Source: SXNM01 sp964586155 (GTDB lineage Bacteria; Myxococcota_A; UBA9042). From it: a DNA stretch of 64,000 bases. The notes under the pieces are model-generated. The model was given only the letters and a program-made list of their open reading frames with translations. It was not told where the DNA came from and did not search any database. The stretch is taken from assembly GCA_964586155.1 (NCBI GenBank), contig CAZPHC010000002.1:62001-126000 (forward strand), in the 5' to 3' direction. This document shows, piece after piece, positions 18,401 to 26,600 of the stretch. The stretch's first letter is position 1. Every line of letters starts with the position of its first letter. The translations under genes and the position numbers were made by a program.

Positions 18401-19286
18401 CGTCGACTTCGAGCAGGCCGCGCCGTCGATCCGCGACGCGGCGAAGGTCTGGCGCCACTGCGACGCCAAGGGCTGCGCCGAACCCGACGTCGGCGGCGAG
18501 ACCCAGGTGGCGATGGCCGACACCGGCGCCGCGACCCGCGCGGGGTCGTCGATCTGCGGCCAGGACGCGCGCTGGATGGCCTTGCCGACGACCGAGGCCG
18601 CCGACGTCGCCCAGGAGCTCGGCAAGCTGGTCGGCGAGGCGACCTGGATGGTCGGCGCCGGAGCGACCGAGGCCTCGGTGGTCGCCGCCATGGAGGGCGC
18701 GCGCGTGCTGCACTTCGCCACGCACGGCTATTTCGCCCCGGCGTCTGCCTGTGCCGAGATCAAGCAGAGCAAGGACGAGGTCGAGCGCCTGCTCAACCGC
18801 CGGATCGAGGACGTGCGACGCGAGCCGCTGATCGACCCGATGCGGCTGTCGGCCATCGTGCTCTCGGGACGCAACGCCGACCGCAGCAGCCCCGGCGACC
18901 GCGACGGCGTCTTGACGGCCCGGGACATCGCCCGGCTCAACCTGCGCAAGGCCGATCTGGCCGTGCTCTCGGCCTGCGAGACGGGCCTCGGCGAGAACGG
19001 CAACGCCGACGGCGCCATCGGTCTCGGTCGCTCGCTGATCGTCGCCGGCGTCGGCTCGGTGGTCGCGTCGCTGTGGCAGGTGCCGTCGGCCCAGACGGCC
19101 GAGCTGTTCCGCGACTTCTACGGCCGGCTCAAGGGCGGCAAGGGCCAGCTCGCGCTCGGCTCGATCGCGGTGGTCGACGCGCTGCGGGCGTCGCGCCTCG
19201 CGCTCATCGCCTCGCTGGAGAAGCAGGGCGTGCCGCGCTCGGCGTTCTTGTGGGGCGCGTTCGTGCCGGTCGCGGGTCGCCCATGA
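15474..19286 (+). CDS. Exported TPR-CHAT cysteine peptidase-like protein
   Basis: 1270 residues. A signal peptide with hydrophobic core about 48-62 is followed by a conserved-looking Cys-rich segment (CVDQRGDAMEWCVSGCATW). TPR repeats of kinesin-light-chain type come next (about 190-650; motifs such as LGHAQMALGNLTGAKTSFSE and NNLGVCRVDQGKYAEALEAY). The C-terminal CHAT domain (about 860-1260) keeps both catalytic motifs: His in LHFATHGYF near 1085 and Cys in VLSACETGLGEN near 1166. CHAT domains are caspase-fold peptidases such as separase and TPR-CHAT/Craspase; here the signal peptide puts it in the envelope. CAGGAG precedes the ATG. Target and activator are unknown; neighbours on both sides are also exported proteases. 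Confidence 0.9.
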   Translation: MLGISTALGTTGTANHAGRAIAAPTARHTGRTTRRRARVATLVTVVRAWTLLALATSLALSAPRIAAAQAGDGAASEQAGGGEAEAKPKVDPATLYAKASPAAKALCVDQRGDAMEWCVSGCATWPSETACKMVRVYGPLGINVAIHARNNKLDVREVAKQAGQTEEWGRRLRLYADHENIVRVDWNRSGEPSEAVAQKLAQAQAMTVEAVKAFRARNLLEAERGFVAALATVRAQRGGKHVDTAACLVRLGHAQMALGNLTGAKTSFSEALAIQRAAMDDDHPAVADAMVMLGQLAHKELRFAEARALFEGAIERRGKTHGGDDSEVALYNNNLAFVCGELADFACQRKALETALTLRKLHYGPNSEQVATELSNLGTFELRMGNMAKAQTMLEEALRLRRQPGWPARDLAISLNNVAGMHKQMGAYGTARKLLEEALRVWDRDPKTDPLERAVSMSMLGMVLVDAGDMEAGLILLRKVVTLREKLSPLHPDRILSIRTLGAVLLSIAGHLMAGKERDDLVREGVQMVEAAANATLALRGKDHPDVLEMVIVLANARSTQKKYDEAEKYFLVAIEGLSKRFGHEHSLLIAAWNNLGVCRVDQGKYAEALEAYYKGLAIASAALGEWHPTTQTIRVNIHSVSLRMGTTTALLDSGDRLVAALVDRVEAAIPAAATDLELLTLLGGLDAAREAALALAGTELDQGRVYGAALRLTGLPQRAESVWRALRRADGAATTEAEALLERYRQGARERLALEGASGELQLTAAQRRDQRARVDAEMAQVERSLAKTLPGLAELRRLLRPGLQELCATLAKQKAALVHFVPARRAGGDGSFLEDYAAFVVDGRCKVSAQRLGRSKEIDAEVTAWRDAMTAMTACFTKRRKAQFCAKEAATLDELGAKLRTRIWAPNEAALGKASRVWIVATESLLAVSFDALPDAKGRYLVHDRAIGYLPHPAALLASQAKVAASTAALVVGDVDFEQAAPSIRDAAKVWRHCDAKGCAEPDVGGETQVAMADTGAATRAGSSICGQDARWMALPTTEAADVAQELGKLVGEATWMVGAGATEASVVAAMEGARVLHFATHGYFAPASACAEIKQSKDEVERLLNRRIEDVRREPLIDPMRLSAIVLSGRNADRSSPGDRDGVLTARDIARLNLRKADLAVLSACETGLGENGNADGAIGLGRSLIVAGVGSVVASLWQVPSAQTAELFRDFYGRLKGGKGQLALGSIAVVDALRASRLALIASLEKQGVPRSAFLWGAFVPVAGRP

Positions 19287-19330
19287 GCGACGCGTCGCTG
19301 GCGGGCGGTCGCCGTCGCGTCGCGACGCGA
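19286..19330. repeat. Two adjacent perfect palindromes after the CHAT gene
   Basis: AGCGACGCGTCGCT at 19286-19299 begins on the last base of the CHAT stop codon. TCGCGTCGCGACGCGA at 19315-19330 follows. Both are fully self-complementary (14 and 16 bases) with related GCGACGC cores. There is no T-run. Confidence 0.5.
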
Positions 19331-19375
19331 AGCGACGGGGGCGCTGCTGCGTCCTGATGCGAGCCTGATTCGAGG

Positions 19376-19403
19376 TGGAGTGTAGACCGCGTCCGCGTAT
19401 GAT
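19376..19403 (+). promoter_or_regulatory. Promoter candidate for the HExxH protease
   Basis: TATGAT at 19398-19403 is a good -10; the -35 (TGGAGT at 19376, 16-base spacing) is weak. The start near 19410 would leave a short leader ending in AAGGAGG before the ATG at 19438. Confidence 0.35.
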
Positions 19404-19437
19404 GCGTCCTAGCCAACCTCGCAAGGAGGAGACAGAG

Positions 19438-21336
19438 ATGAGCCATGGATGGACCAGGACGTTCGCGCTGCTGCTGTGCTGCGCGGTGGCGGGCAACGCC
19501 TTCGCCGAGACCGAGGCGGCACCCGCCCCGGCCAGCGCCGCCGCGCCGGCCGCCGCTGCGCCGCCTTGCGGCGGCGAGCCACCGCCGCGGATGTGCCAGG
19601 CCGCCGAGTCGGCCCCGCGCCTCGCCAACGACGACCCGCGGGTCAAGGCGATCCTGGTCGTCTGGTCGCGCGTCGAGCGGCCCTTCGCCGCGCTGACCGG
19701 GCGCGAGACGGCGCTCTCGGTGATGGCCGAGGCCGCCCGCGTCGGCGAGGGCGACGCGGCCAAGCCGTTCTCGCCGACCGCCTTCATCTGCCCCGGTGCG
19801 CCGCCGACGGTCTACGTTCCCTACTCGCTGGTCGACCTCGTCTACGAAAAGAAGAAGTACCCCGACGAGTTCCTCGCCTTCGTCCTCGGCCACGAGCTCG
19901 GCCACCGCGCCAACGACTTCACGCCGGCCGGCTGTCAGCTCGCGGCGTTCCAGCGGCCCGGCCAGGGCAAGAACGAAGAGGACCTCGCCGACAAGCGCTC
20001 GGCCTTCTTCACCGCGATCGCGGGCTACTCGACGCGCAAGCTGGCCAGGCAGGACATCGTCGGCGCCTTCCTGGCGGCTGAGTTCGGCGTCCGTCGGTTT
20101 GACCTGATCAAGCGCAAGGAGTCGCTGATCGACGCGCTCGGCAGCTTCGACGCGCTCGAAAGCCTGTACCAGACCGCGGTCGCGCTCGCGATGTCGGGCG
20201 AGACGTCGGCCTCGGCGCGCCTGCTCGGCTGGGCCGAGGAGCTGATCCGCGGCAAGGGCGTGCCGCTGCCCGAGCTGTTGGTGGCCCGCGCGCTGGTGCT
20301 GATGATGGAGGCCGCGCCCAACGCGCCGTGGCTGGCGCAGGCGAAGCTGCCCGTCGACGCGACCCACCTGCGCTGCGCGCCGATCTTCGCCGCGCACACC
20401 GCGCTCTGGGAGGAGCCCGAGGCCGGAGCGGCGACGCGCGGCGCGAGCGACGAGCAGGAGGCCGCCAAGCGCAACCTCTTGCTGGCACGGCGCTTGCTGC
20501 AAGAGGCCGAGGAGATGGGGGCCGGCAAGCTGACGACCACGGCTGGTCAGGCCTGCGTCGCGTTCTACCTCGGCGAGCACGAGGTGGCCGACCGCTACCA
20601 GGACCAGGCGATGGCGCTGGTGCCGAAGTCGGCGCCGAAGCCGGTGCGCGAGGCGATGCAGGCCAACCAGGCGCTGGTCGACTTCTTGCGCGTCCTGGCC
20701 GTCGAGACGACGCCGGCGCTGACCGACGCCAAGGCCCTGGCCAAATGGGGCAAGCAGCTCGGCATCAAGAAGCGCGGATTCTCGGCGCATCCGCAGCTCT
20801 TCGCGCTCGTCGACGCGCTGTCGAAGCTGCCCAAGCGCGTCGTGCCTGCGTCGGTCGCCAGCGCGCCGCGCTGCCAATCCAAGACGCCGCCGGCGCCGAG
20901 CCCGATCGCGCTGCCCGAGGCCGCCGCGCCCGATCGCGCGCTCGGCGCCTGCCCCGCAGGGTGGAAGCTGGCGCATACCTTGCCGTCGCTGGACGTCGCC
21001 AAGCGCACCGGCTCGCCGACCGGCGTCACGACCTGCCTGCCCGCCGACGGCCGCGCCGGTGTGCGTTGGGTGTCGGTCGACCTGCCGGGGGCGACGTCGC
21101 CACCGCTGGAGCCGCTGCGCGTGCGCATGCGCATCGTCGAGGCCGGGGCCGCCGCGTTGCCGAACGTCGACGCCTTCGCCTGCGCCTGCGGCGACGGCAT
21201 GCAGTCGATGGGCGTCAGCGACCTCGGCGCCCGCGCGTTCATGGTCGCCTGCGAGCCCTACGGCGTCGGCCTGGGCGTGCTCTTTGCCGCCGTTGATGGC
21301 ATGGTGCAGCGCATGGTCGTGATCGACAACGACTAG
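19438..21336 (+). CDS. Exported HExxH zinc metalloprotease (M48-like)
   Basis: 632 residues. A signal peptide ends near AFAETEA. An Ala/Pro tract and a CGGEPPPRMC pair follow. The motif GHELGHR gives zinc ligands His152 and His156 with catalytic Glu153, as in M48-type zincins. The sequence just before it (PYSLVDLV, then FLAFVLGHELGH) fits a family in which folded domain and active site are close. The remaining 450 residues are helical, TPR-like (ARLLGWAEELIRGKG, LARRLLQEAEEMG), ending in a small Cys-containing beta domain. AAGGAGG precedes the ATG. BepA-type M48-TPR proteases act on outer-membrane protein assembly; a similar role here is inference. Confidence 0.82.
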   Translation: MSHGWTRTFALLLCCAVAGNAFAETEAAPAPASAAAPAAAAPPCGGEPPPRMCQAAESAPRLANDDPRVKAILVVWSRVERPFAALTGRETALSVMAEAARVGEGDAAKPFSPTAFICPGAPPTVYVPYSLVDLVYEKKKYPDEFLAFVLGHELGHRANDFTPAGCQLAAFQRPGQGKNEEDLADKRSAFFTAIAGYSTRKLARQDIVGAFLAAEFGVRRFDLIKRKESLIDALGSFDALESLYQTAVALAMSGETSASARLLGWAEELIRGKGVPLPELLVARALVLMMEAAPNAPWLAQAKLPVDATHLRCAPIFAAHTALWEEPEAGAATRGASDEQEAAKRNLLLARRLLQEAEEMGAGKLTTTAGQACVAFYLGEHEVADRYQDQAMALVPKSAPKPVREAMQANQALVDFLRVLAVETTPALTDAKALAKWGKQLGIKKRGFSAHPQLFALVDALSKLPKRVVPASVASAPRCQSKTPPAPSPIALPEAAAPDRALGACPAGWKLAHTLPSLDVAKRTGSPTGVTTCLPADGRAGVRWVSVDLPGATSPPLEPLRVRMRIVEAGAAALPNVDAFACACGDGMQSMGVSDLGARAFMVACEPYGVGLGVLFAAVDGMVQRMVVIDND

Positions 21337-21401
21337 CGACCCACGCGCGCTCGCCATCGCCAGGCACCGTCCTCGGCGCAGCGAAGCGCCTCAGGATGGC
21401 G

Positions 21402-21881
21402 ATGAAAGACAAGCACCTGCAGATCCGCATCGATCAATGCCTCGTGCTCAGCCGCGCGTCCAACTGCCCACGGCGCAAGTTCGGCGCGCTGCTGCTCGAC
21501 CCCGACCGCAACGTCATCTTGATGGACGGCTACAACGGCGGCCCGCGCGGCGGCGGCGAGCTCTGCGGCGGCGCGACCTGCCTGCGCGACGACATGGGCA
21601 TCCCGTCGGGCCAGCGCATGGAGATCGGTTGCCACCACGCCGAGATGAACGTGATCTGCAACGCGGCGGCGTCGGGTGTGGCGACGCGCGGCGCCTGGAT
21701 CATCGTCACGGGTGAGCCCTGCCTGATGTGCGCCAAGCTGATCCACCACGCGGGCGTCAGCCGCGTCATCGTCGTCGACGGCGGCTACGGCGGCGCCAAC
21801 GGCTGCGCCTACCTCGAAGATCACGGCGTCGAGGTCCAGCGCGCCGAGGGGCCCCGCGATCCGCGCACCGCGGCCGGTTGA
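21402..21881 (+). CDS. dCMP deaminase-family zinc enzyme
   Basis: 159 residues, the usual size for bacterial dCMP deaminase/ComEB. Zinc ligands and catalytic Glu are clear: His79 and Glu81 in HHAEMN, Cys107 and Cys110 in PCLMC. The substrate-side motif NGGPRGGGELCGG also fits deoxycytidylate deaminases, which turn dCMP into dUMP for thymidylate synthesis. The ATG at 21402 has AGGATGGCG before it; the ATG at 21396 has its AGG too close. The gene converges on a P-loop kinase gene, 26 bases away. In some organisms the deaminase carries an N-terminal P-loop domain, so the pairing may be functional (inference). Confidence 0.9.
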   Translation: MKDKHLQIRIDQCLVLSRASNCPRRKFGALLLDPDRNVILMDGYNGGPRGGGELCGGATCLRDDMGIPSGQRMEIGCHHAEMNVICNAAASGVATRGAWIIVTGEPCLMCAKLIHHAGVSRVIVVDGGYGGANGCAYLEDHGVEVQRAEGPRDPRTAAG

Positions 21882-21907
21882 GCGCCGGCCGAGGTGGCGC
21901 GCCCGGC

Positions 21908-22462
21908 TCAATGACCGGCGATCTCGGGCAGCAGCACGGCCAGGGCGTGTTCGAGCATCTCGGGCGTGCCGTCGTTGCGCACGACCATGTCCGCGAGCGC
22001 GGCCGTGGCGACGAGCTGCTGCGCTGCGGCGTCTTGCGAGTCGAGCTCGGCGGCCTCCTGGCGGATGAACTCGCCGAAGTCCAGGGCGTCGCCGCCGCGC
22101 TTGCGCGCGATGATCCGGTCGAAGCGGGTGCGGACGTCGGCGACGACCTCGAGGAAGAGGAAGTCCGGCCGCGAGCGCAGCACCTCGACCTCGGCCGGGT
22201 TGCGGATGCTGTCGACGACCCAATCGCCGCCTTCGCGCTCGATGCGGTCGAGCACGAGCTGCGCCAGCACGCCGCTGCCGCCTTCGCTGCGCAGTGCGCG
22301 GCCGCCGACGATCAGGTTGTCGCGCGTCGGCTCCTTGCCCTGGGCGCGCAGCCACGCCCGCAGCTCGTCCGAGAGCGAGGTGTAGCGCAGGCCGTGGGCC
22401 ACGCACCACTCCGAGACCCGCCCCTTGCCGGCGCCGTTGCGCCCCGTCAGACCGACGATCAT
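21908..22462 (-). CDS. Small P-loop nucleotide kinase-like protein
   Basis: 184 residues. The P-loop GRNGAGKG at 7-14 is at the very N-terminus, as in dephospho-CoA kinase and nucleoside monophosphate kinases. A central VDSIRNPAEVEVLR and an IARKRGGDALDFGEF segment resemble the lid and substrate regions of the AAA_18/dNMP-kinase-like group. The last Gly of the P-loop is followed by Arg where Thr or Ser is usual. The ATG overlaps the TGA of ygfZ (ATGA at 22459-22462), so it is cotranslated with it. Likely a deoxynucleotide or cofactor kinase; the substrate is uncertain. Confidence 0.7.
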   Translation of the reverse strand: MIVGLTGRNGAGKGRVSEWCVAHGLRYTSLSDELRAWLRAQGKEPTRDNLIVGGRALRSEGGSGVLAQLVLDRIEREGGDWVVDSIRNPAEVEVLRSRPDFLFLEVVADVRTRFDRIIARKRGGDALDFGEFIRQEAAELDSQDAAAQQLVATAALADMVVRNDGTPEMLEHALAVLLPEIAGH

Positions 22463-23583
22463 GCTTGCAGCGCCCCCGCGCGCGTGGTCGCGACCACCCG
22501 CATGCCACCCGCTGACGCAGGTCGGCCATCTTCGCCCTCGATCGCCGCGAGCGACCACGTCAGCTCGGTGCCCGGCACGGCCGCCTTGCGCTGGATCGTC
22601 GCGAGGCCGAAGGCGCGTCCGTCCCCGAAGTCGACGCCGCTGCCGCTGAAGCCGGCCTTGCGGCCGTGGGCGTCGCGCAGCTGGGTCCCGGGCGGCGGCG
22701 GCGCGCCGATCGGCTCGACCCAGCACAGCGCCCGCCGCAGCTGGCCGCGCCAGGCCTGCATCGCCAACGCCTCCTGGCCGAGGTAGCAGCCCTTGGCCAG
22801 CGAGACGCCGTCGTGCAAGCCGACCTCCCAGGGCGTGCTGCCGTCGTGGACGTCGAGTTCGACCCGCGGCTCGCCCGCGCCGATGCGCAGCACCTCGCCG
22901 GCGGCGAAGCAGCCGATGGCGGCGCCCCGGCGCAGCAGCGCCGGCACCAACAGGCCGAGATCGTCGCGCTGCAGCGAGATGCAGACCCGCGGCAGCGCAG
23001 GACCCAGCGGTGAGCCCTCGGCGCCGCCGGTCGTGTCGGCCCAGACCCGGCAGCTCTTGCCGTCGCCGCCGGGCAGGAGCCGCGTCCGGACCGGCGTGGT
23101 GCCGGTCGCGGCGGTCGCCACGCCGGGACCGGCGTCGGCGTCGGCGGCGGCGTCGCCGTCGGCCGGCGCTGCAGCGGCCAGGGCGGCTTCGATCATCGCC
23201 GGCGCCTCGGGCCCGATCAGCTCGACCAGGGCGGCGTCCTCGACCAGCGCGAGCTGGACCCGCTCGGCGACGCGATGGCCAAGCAGTTTGTCGATCCAGG
23301 GCTGGGCCGAGGGGCGCGCCAGCCAGACCTCGACCGCGTCTGCGCTCGTCACGCAGCGCAGCGCCGCGAGCAGGCGGCCCTGGGCGTCGGTCTGGGTCGC
23401 GGCGAAGGCGATGTCCGCCGGCGCGTCCTGGAACGGCGCCGTCGTCAGCGCGTGCAGGAAGCGGCGGTGGTGCTTGCCGGTGGCGACGACGGCGACCAGA
23501 TCGTCGCGCCCGAAGATCGCGGCACGCGTCCGCGCGGCGTCGAGGGACGCAGCGTCGCGCGTGCTGAGGGTGCGGTAGCTCAT
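22459..23583 (-). CDS. ygfZ: YgfZ/GcvT-like folate-binding protein
   Basis: 374 residues. The family signature KGCYLGQEA is at about 262-270. In the family this Cys-containing motif with bound tetrahydrofolate supports assembly or repair of certain Fe-S enzymes in the cytosol. The N-terminal half has the GcvT fold pattern (FLHALTTAPFQ, LRCVTSADAVEVWL). An Ala/Asp-rich insert at about 140-160 is poorly conserved in type. The ATG at 23583 was chosen; a second ATG two codons upstream is equally possible. Its stop overlaps the start of the P-loop kinase. Confidence 0.88.
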   Translation of the reverse strand: MSYRTLSTRDAASLDAARTRAAIFGRDDLVAVVATGKHHRRFLHALTTAPFQDAPADIAFAATQTDAQGRLLAALRCVTSADAVEVWLARPSAQPWIDKLLGHRVAERVQLALVEDAALVELIGPEAPAMIEAALAAAAPADGDAAADADAGPGVATAATGTTPVRTRLLPGGDGKSCRVWADTTGGAEGSPLGPALPRVCISLQRDDLGLLVPALLRRGAAIGCFAAGEVLRIGAGEPRVELDVHDGSTPWEVGLHDGVSLAKGCYLGQEALAMQAWRGQLRRALCWVEPIGAPPPPGTQLRDAHGRKAGFSGSGVDFGDGRAFGLATIQRKAAVPGTELTWSLAAIEGEDGRPASAGGMRVVATTRAGALQA

Positions 23584-23650
23584 GACCATGGCTCCAGTGG
23601 CGGCGGCAAGGGTGCCGAGGCGCGACCGGACGCGCAAGCGCGGCGGGCGA

Positions 23651-26600
23651 TCAGAGCTGGAAGCCCTTGCCGTTGGTCGCCCAGGAGCGCCAGTCGCCGA
23701 ACTCGACGTCGAAGGTGCCGAAGGCGTCGATGGACAACGAGGGGGTCCAGATCCGGTCGACCCGCGCGACGAAGGATTGGTCGTTCCAGACGAAGATCCC
23801 GGCCAGGGCGAGGAAGTCGGGCACGACGATCGCCGTGGCCGCGGGCGCGGTGTACATCCACCAGAACGGAAAGCCCGTGGTCGCGCCGTCGATGTGGACG
23901 CGGTTGATCGTCGGCAGCGTGCCGGGCGCCGCCGACCACTCGAGCAGCAGCGGCACGTTCTGCGTCTCGGCCGGCTTGGCGATGGCGGGCACGGTCAAGA
24001 AGGGGCCCAGCCACAGGCCCGGCTCGCCGGCGAGGACCATCGTGCCGTCGCTGAGCCGCACGCCGGCGTGGGCGCGCATGTCGCGGCGCTCGGGGCCCTC
24101 GTCATGGCTGCCGAGGGCGTCGATGCGCAGCACCTGCCCGGCCTCGGTGACGCCGTAGATCGTGCCTGGAGCGCCGGCCACCAGCAGCGTGAACGCCGGT
24201 CGCTGCTTGGCGCCGCTGGGCCAGGCGTTGCTGGTGGTGCCGGCGCTGCCGAGGCGCCACAGGCCGGCGTTGGCGCTGTCCGCGGTCGAACCCGCGAGCA
24301 GGAAGCTGCCACCGGTCTCGGCGAGGGCGGCGTCGATCGACGTCGCGCCCGCCAGGACCTGGATCGACGCGCTCGTCGCGCCGCCCGCCACGTCGAGCGT
24401 GGCGAAGTGGCCGTCAGCACTGGTGAAGACGACGCGCTCGGCGTTGCAGGCGACCGCGCGGCCAGGGGCGCCGAAGCTGCCGACCTTGGTCCAGCCGCCG
24501 CCGCTGTCGATGGCCATGCCGCCCTTGGCGCCGACGACGGCGCGTAGCGTGCCGACCTGGCAGACGCCGACAAGGTCCTCGACCAGCGCACCGGACTCCG
24601 AGAGCACGGTGTCGCCGTCGAGGCGGCGGATCAGGCCCGCTTCGCCGACGATCGTCGCGTCGGTGGGCGTGCCGGCCATCGCGAGCACGGCGGGCGGCTG
24701 CTCGTAGGCGTCGGCGACGGTTGGCACGTAGAGCAAGGACGGGCCGTCGATCGGCCCTCGCAGCAGGCGGCCGCGGTCCGAGACGAGCAGGACCTCGTCG
24801 CCGTCGCCGCGCACCATGCCCCTCAGCGGCATCGCCACGGCGAGCGGGCTGGCCTGCCATTGTCCGGCCTTGGAACGGACGAGCAGGTTGTTGTCGCCGG
24901 GGCGGATGATGCTCTCGTGCTGGGTTCCGGTCTCGATCGGTGTCAGGGCCGTGCCGAATCCGACGACGGCGCGCCAGGTCTGGCTGGTGTCGGTCAGCGC
25001 CTCGGGCAGGATCAGCGGCTGGTAGGGGATGGTCAGCGCGTCGACGACGCCGGTGCTGCCGAGCCCCTCGGGTTCGCGCAGCTCGGTGGCGAGCGGGATG
25101 AAGCCGTCCGAGCCGAGGTCGATCCAGCTGCGCAGGTCCAGCGTGCCGCCGTTCTGGGCCGGGAAGAAGCGCTGCGGATGGTCGAGCCGCACCGGCAGCT
25201 TGCGCTGCAGCGCGATGTCCAGGCGCAGATCGAGGTTGCTGATGGTGCCGCCCGGCTGCGGGAAGATGTGGCGGCGCACGCCCATCGACGTCGGCACGAA
25301 GCTCTGGTCGGCCATGACGTAGCCCGCGACGCAATAGACCGCGAGCTCGTCGAGGCGCGCCGAGATCGACCATTTGCCCGTGGCCTCGTCGACGACGGAA
25401 CCGGGTCCGGGTGGCGGATTCTCGGTCTCGAGGCCGCGCGTGCTCGTCTGGCAGGTGATGCGCCGGACGCCGATCGACGGCTTGCAGACGCGGCGGCCCT
25501 GGACCTCGGTGTCGTCGTAGCAGCGGTAGTCCTGCGGGCAGTCGTCGTTGGTCTTGCACTGGGGGAAGCAGCGGCGGGTGACACCGCCCGTCAGCGAGCA
25601 GGCCCACTCGGTCTCTGCGCCGCAGGCGCTGACGTCGCTGCAGAAGTCGCAGATCGGCCCGCCGGTCTCGGGCTTGAGGCAGGACGTCGGCGGCACGAGC
25701 ACGTATTTGTCGAGGTCCAGGACGCGGCCCTCGAGGGTCGCCAGCGGCAGGCCACCGCCGCCGCCGCCGCCGCCGGGAGACGGCGGCACATAGGGAAAGA
25801 GCAGCAGCGTGGCGTTGCTGACGGTGAACTGGACGATCGAGCTCGCCGAGTACTCGTTCTTCGACGCCGAGACCGTCAGCGGCGGCACGAGGTCGAGGCC
25901 GCTGAAGATGATCTGGCCCTTGGCGTCGGTCTTGCCCAGGTAGGTGCCGAAGACGGCGTCGCCCGGCTGGCCGACGACGACGGTGGCGCCGGCGAGCGGC
26001 TTGAGCGTGTAGATGTCGAGCACCGTGACGTTGAGCGTGCCGGCGACCGGGGCGCCGTGGGTGCCGCCCTGGGGGTTGGTCGGCGAGAAGAAGGTGAAGC
26101 CGTCGATCAGCGCGTCGTGGCCGGCCTTGCAGCTGATCGCCACCGTGACGGTGCCGGGCTCGTGGGCTGGGGTCTTGACCCGCATCGCGCCGCTGCTGAC
26201 GACCTCGATGACCTCGGCGGCCTTGCCGCCAAAGGCCACCGCGCAGCCGGTCGAGAGGCCCGCCCCGTGCAGCGTGACGATGGCGCCACCGCCGCTGGCG
26301 CCGTCGCCGGGCGTGACGATGTCGAGCTGCGGCTTGGTGGGCAGGTAGTCGAATCCGTCGACGCGCACGACCTGGTGCGGGCCGCAGCGGACCGTGACGT
26401 CGACCGGGCCGGGCGGGCCAGCCGGGCTGCGCACGCTCAGGCCGTCCTTGGTCTCGGCCAGGATCGGTGCCGGCCACGCGCCGAAGCGCACGCTGCAGTC
26501 CTTGCGCAGGCCGTTGCCCTTGAGCGCCACCGTCGTGCCGCCCGCGACCGGGCCCTGCGGCGGGTTCAGGTTCGCGATGGTGACCGGCGCCCAGGTCCGC

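Noticed and set aside
13032..19787. A 2251-codon open frame on the minus strand opposite the protease, exported protein and CHAT genes
   Set aside because: It is antisense to several genes with clear motifs and ribosome sites, its product is Arg/Ala/Gly/His-rich without domains, and such frames arise from high GC in the third codon position.
21402..21881. dCMP deaminase as a phage remnant
   Set aside because: No phage structural, integrase or atypical-composition signals are found around it; base use matches the neighbours.
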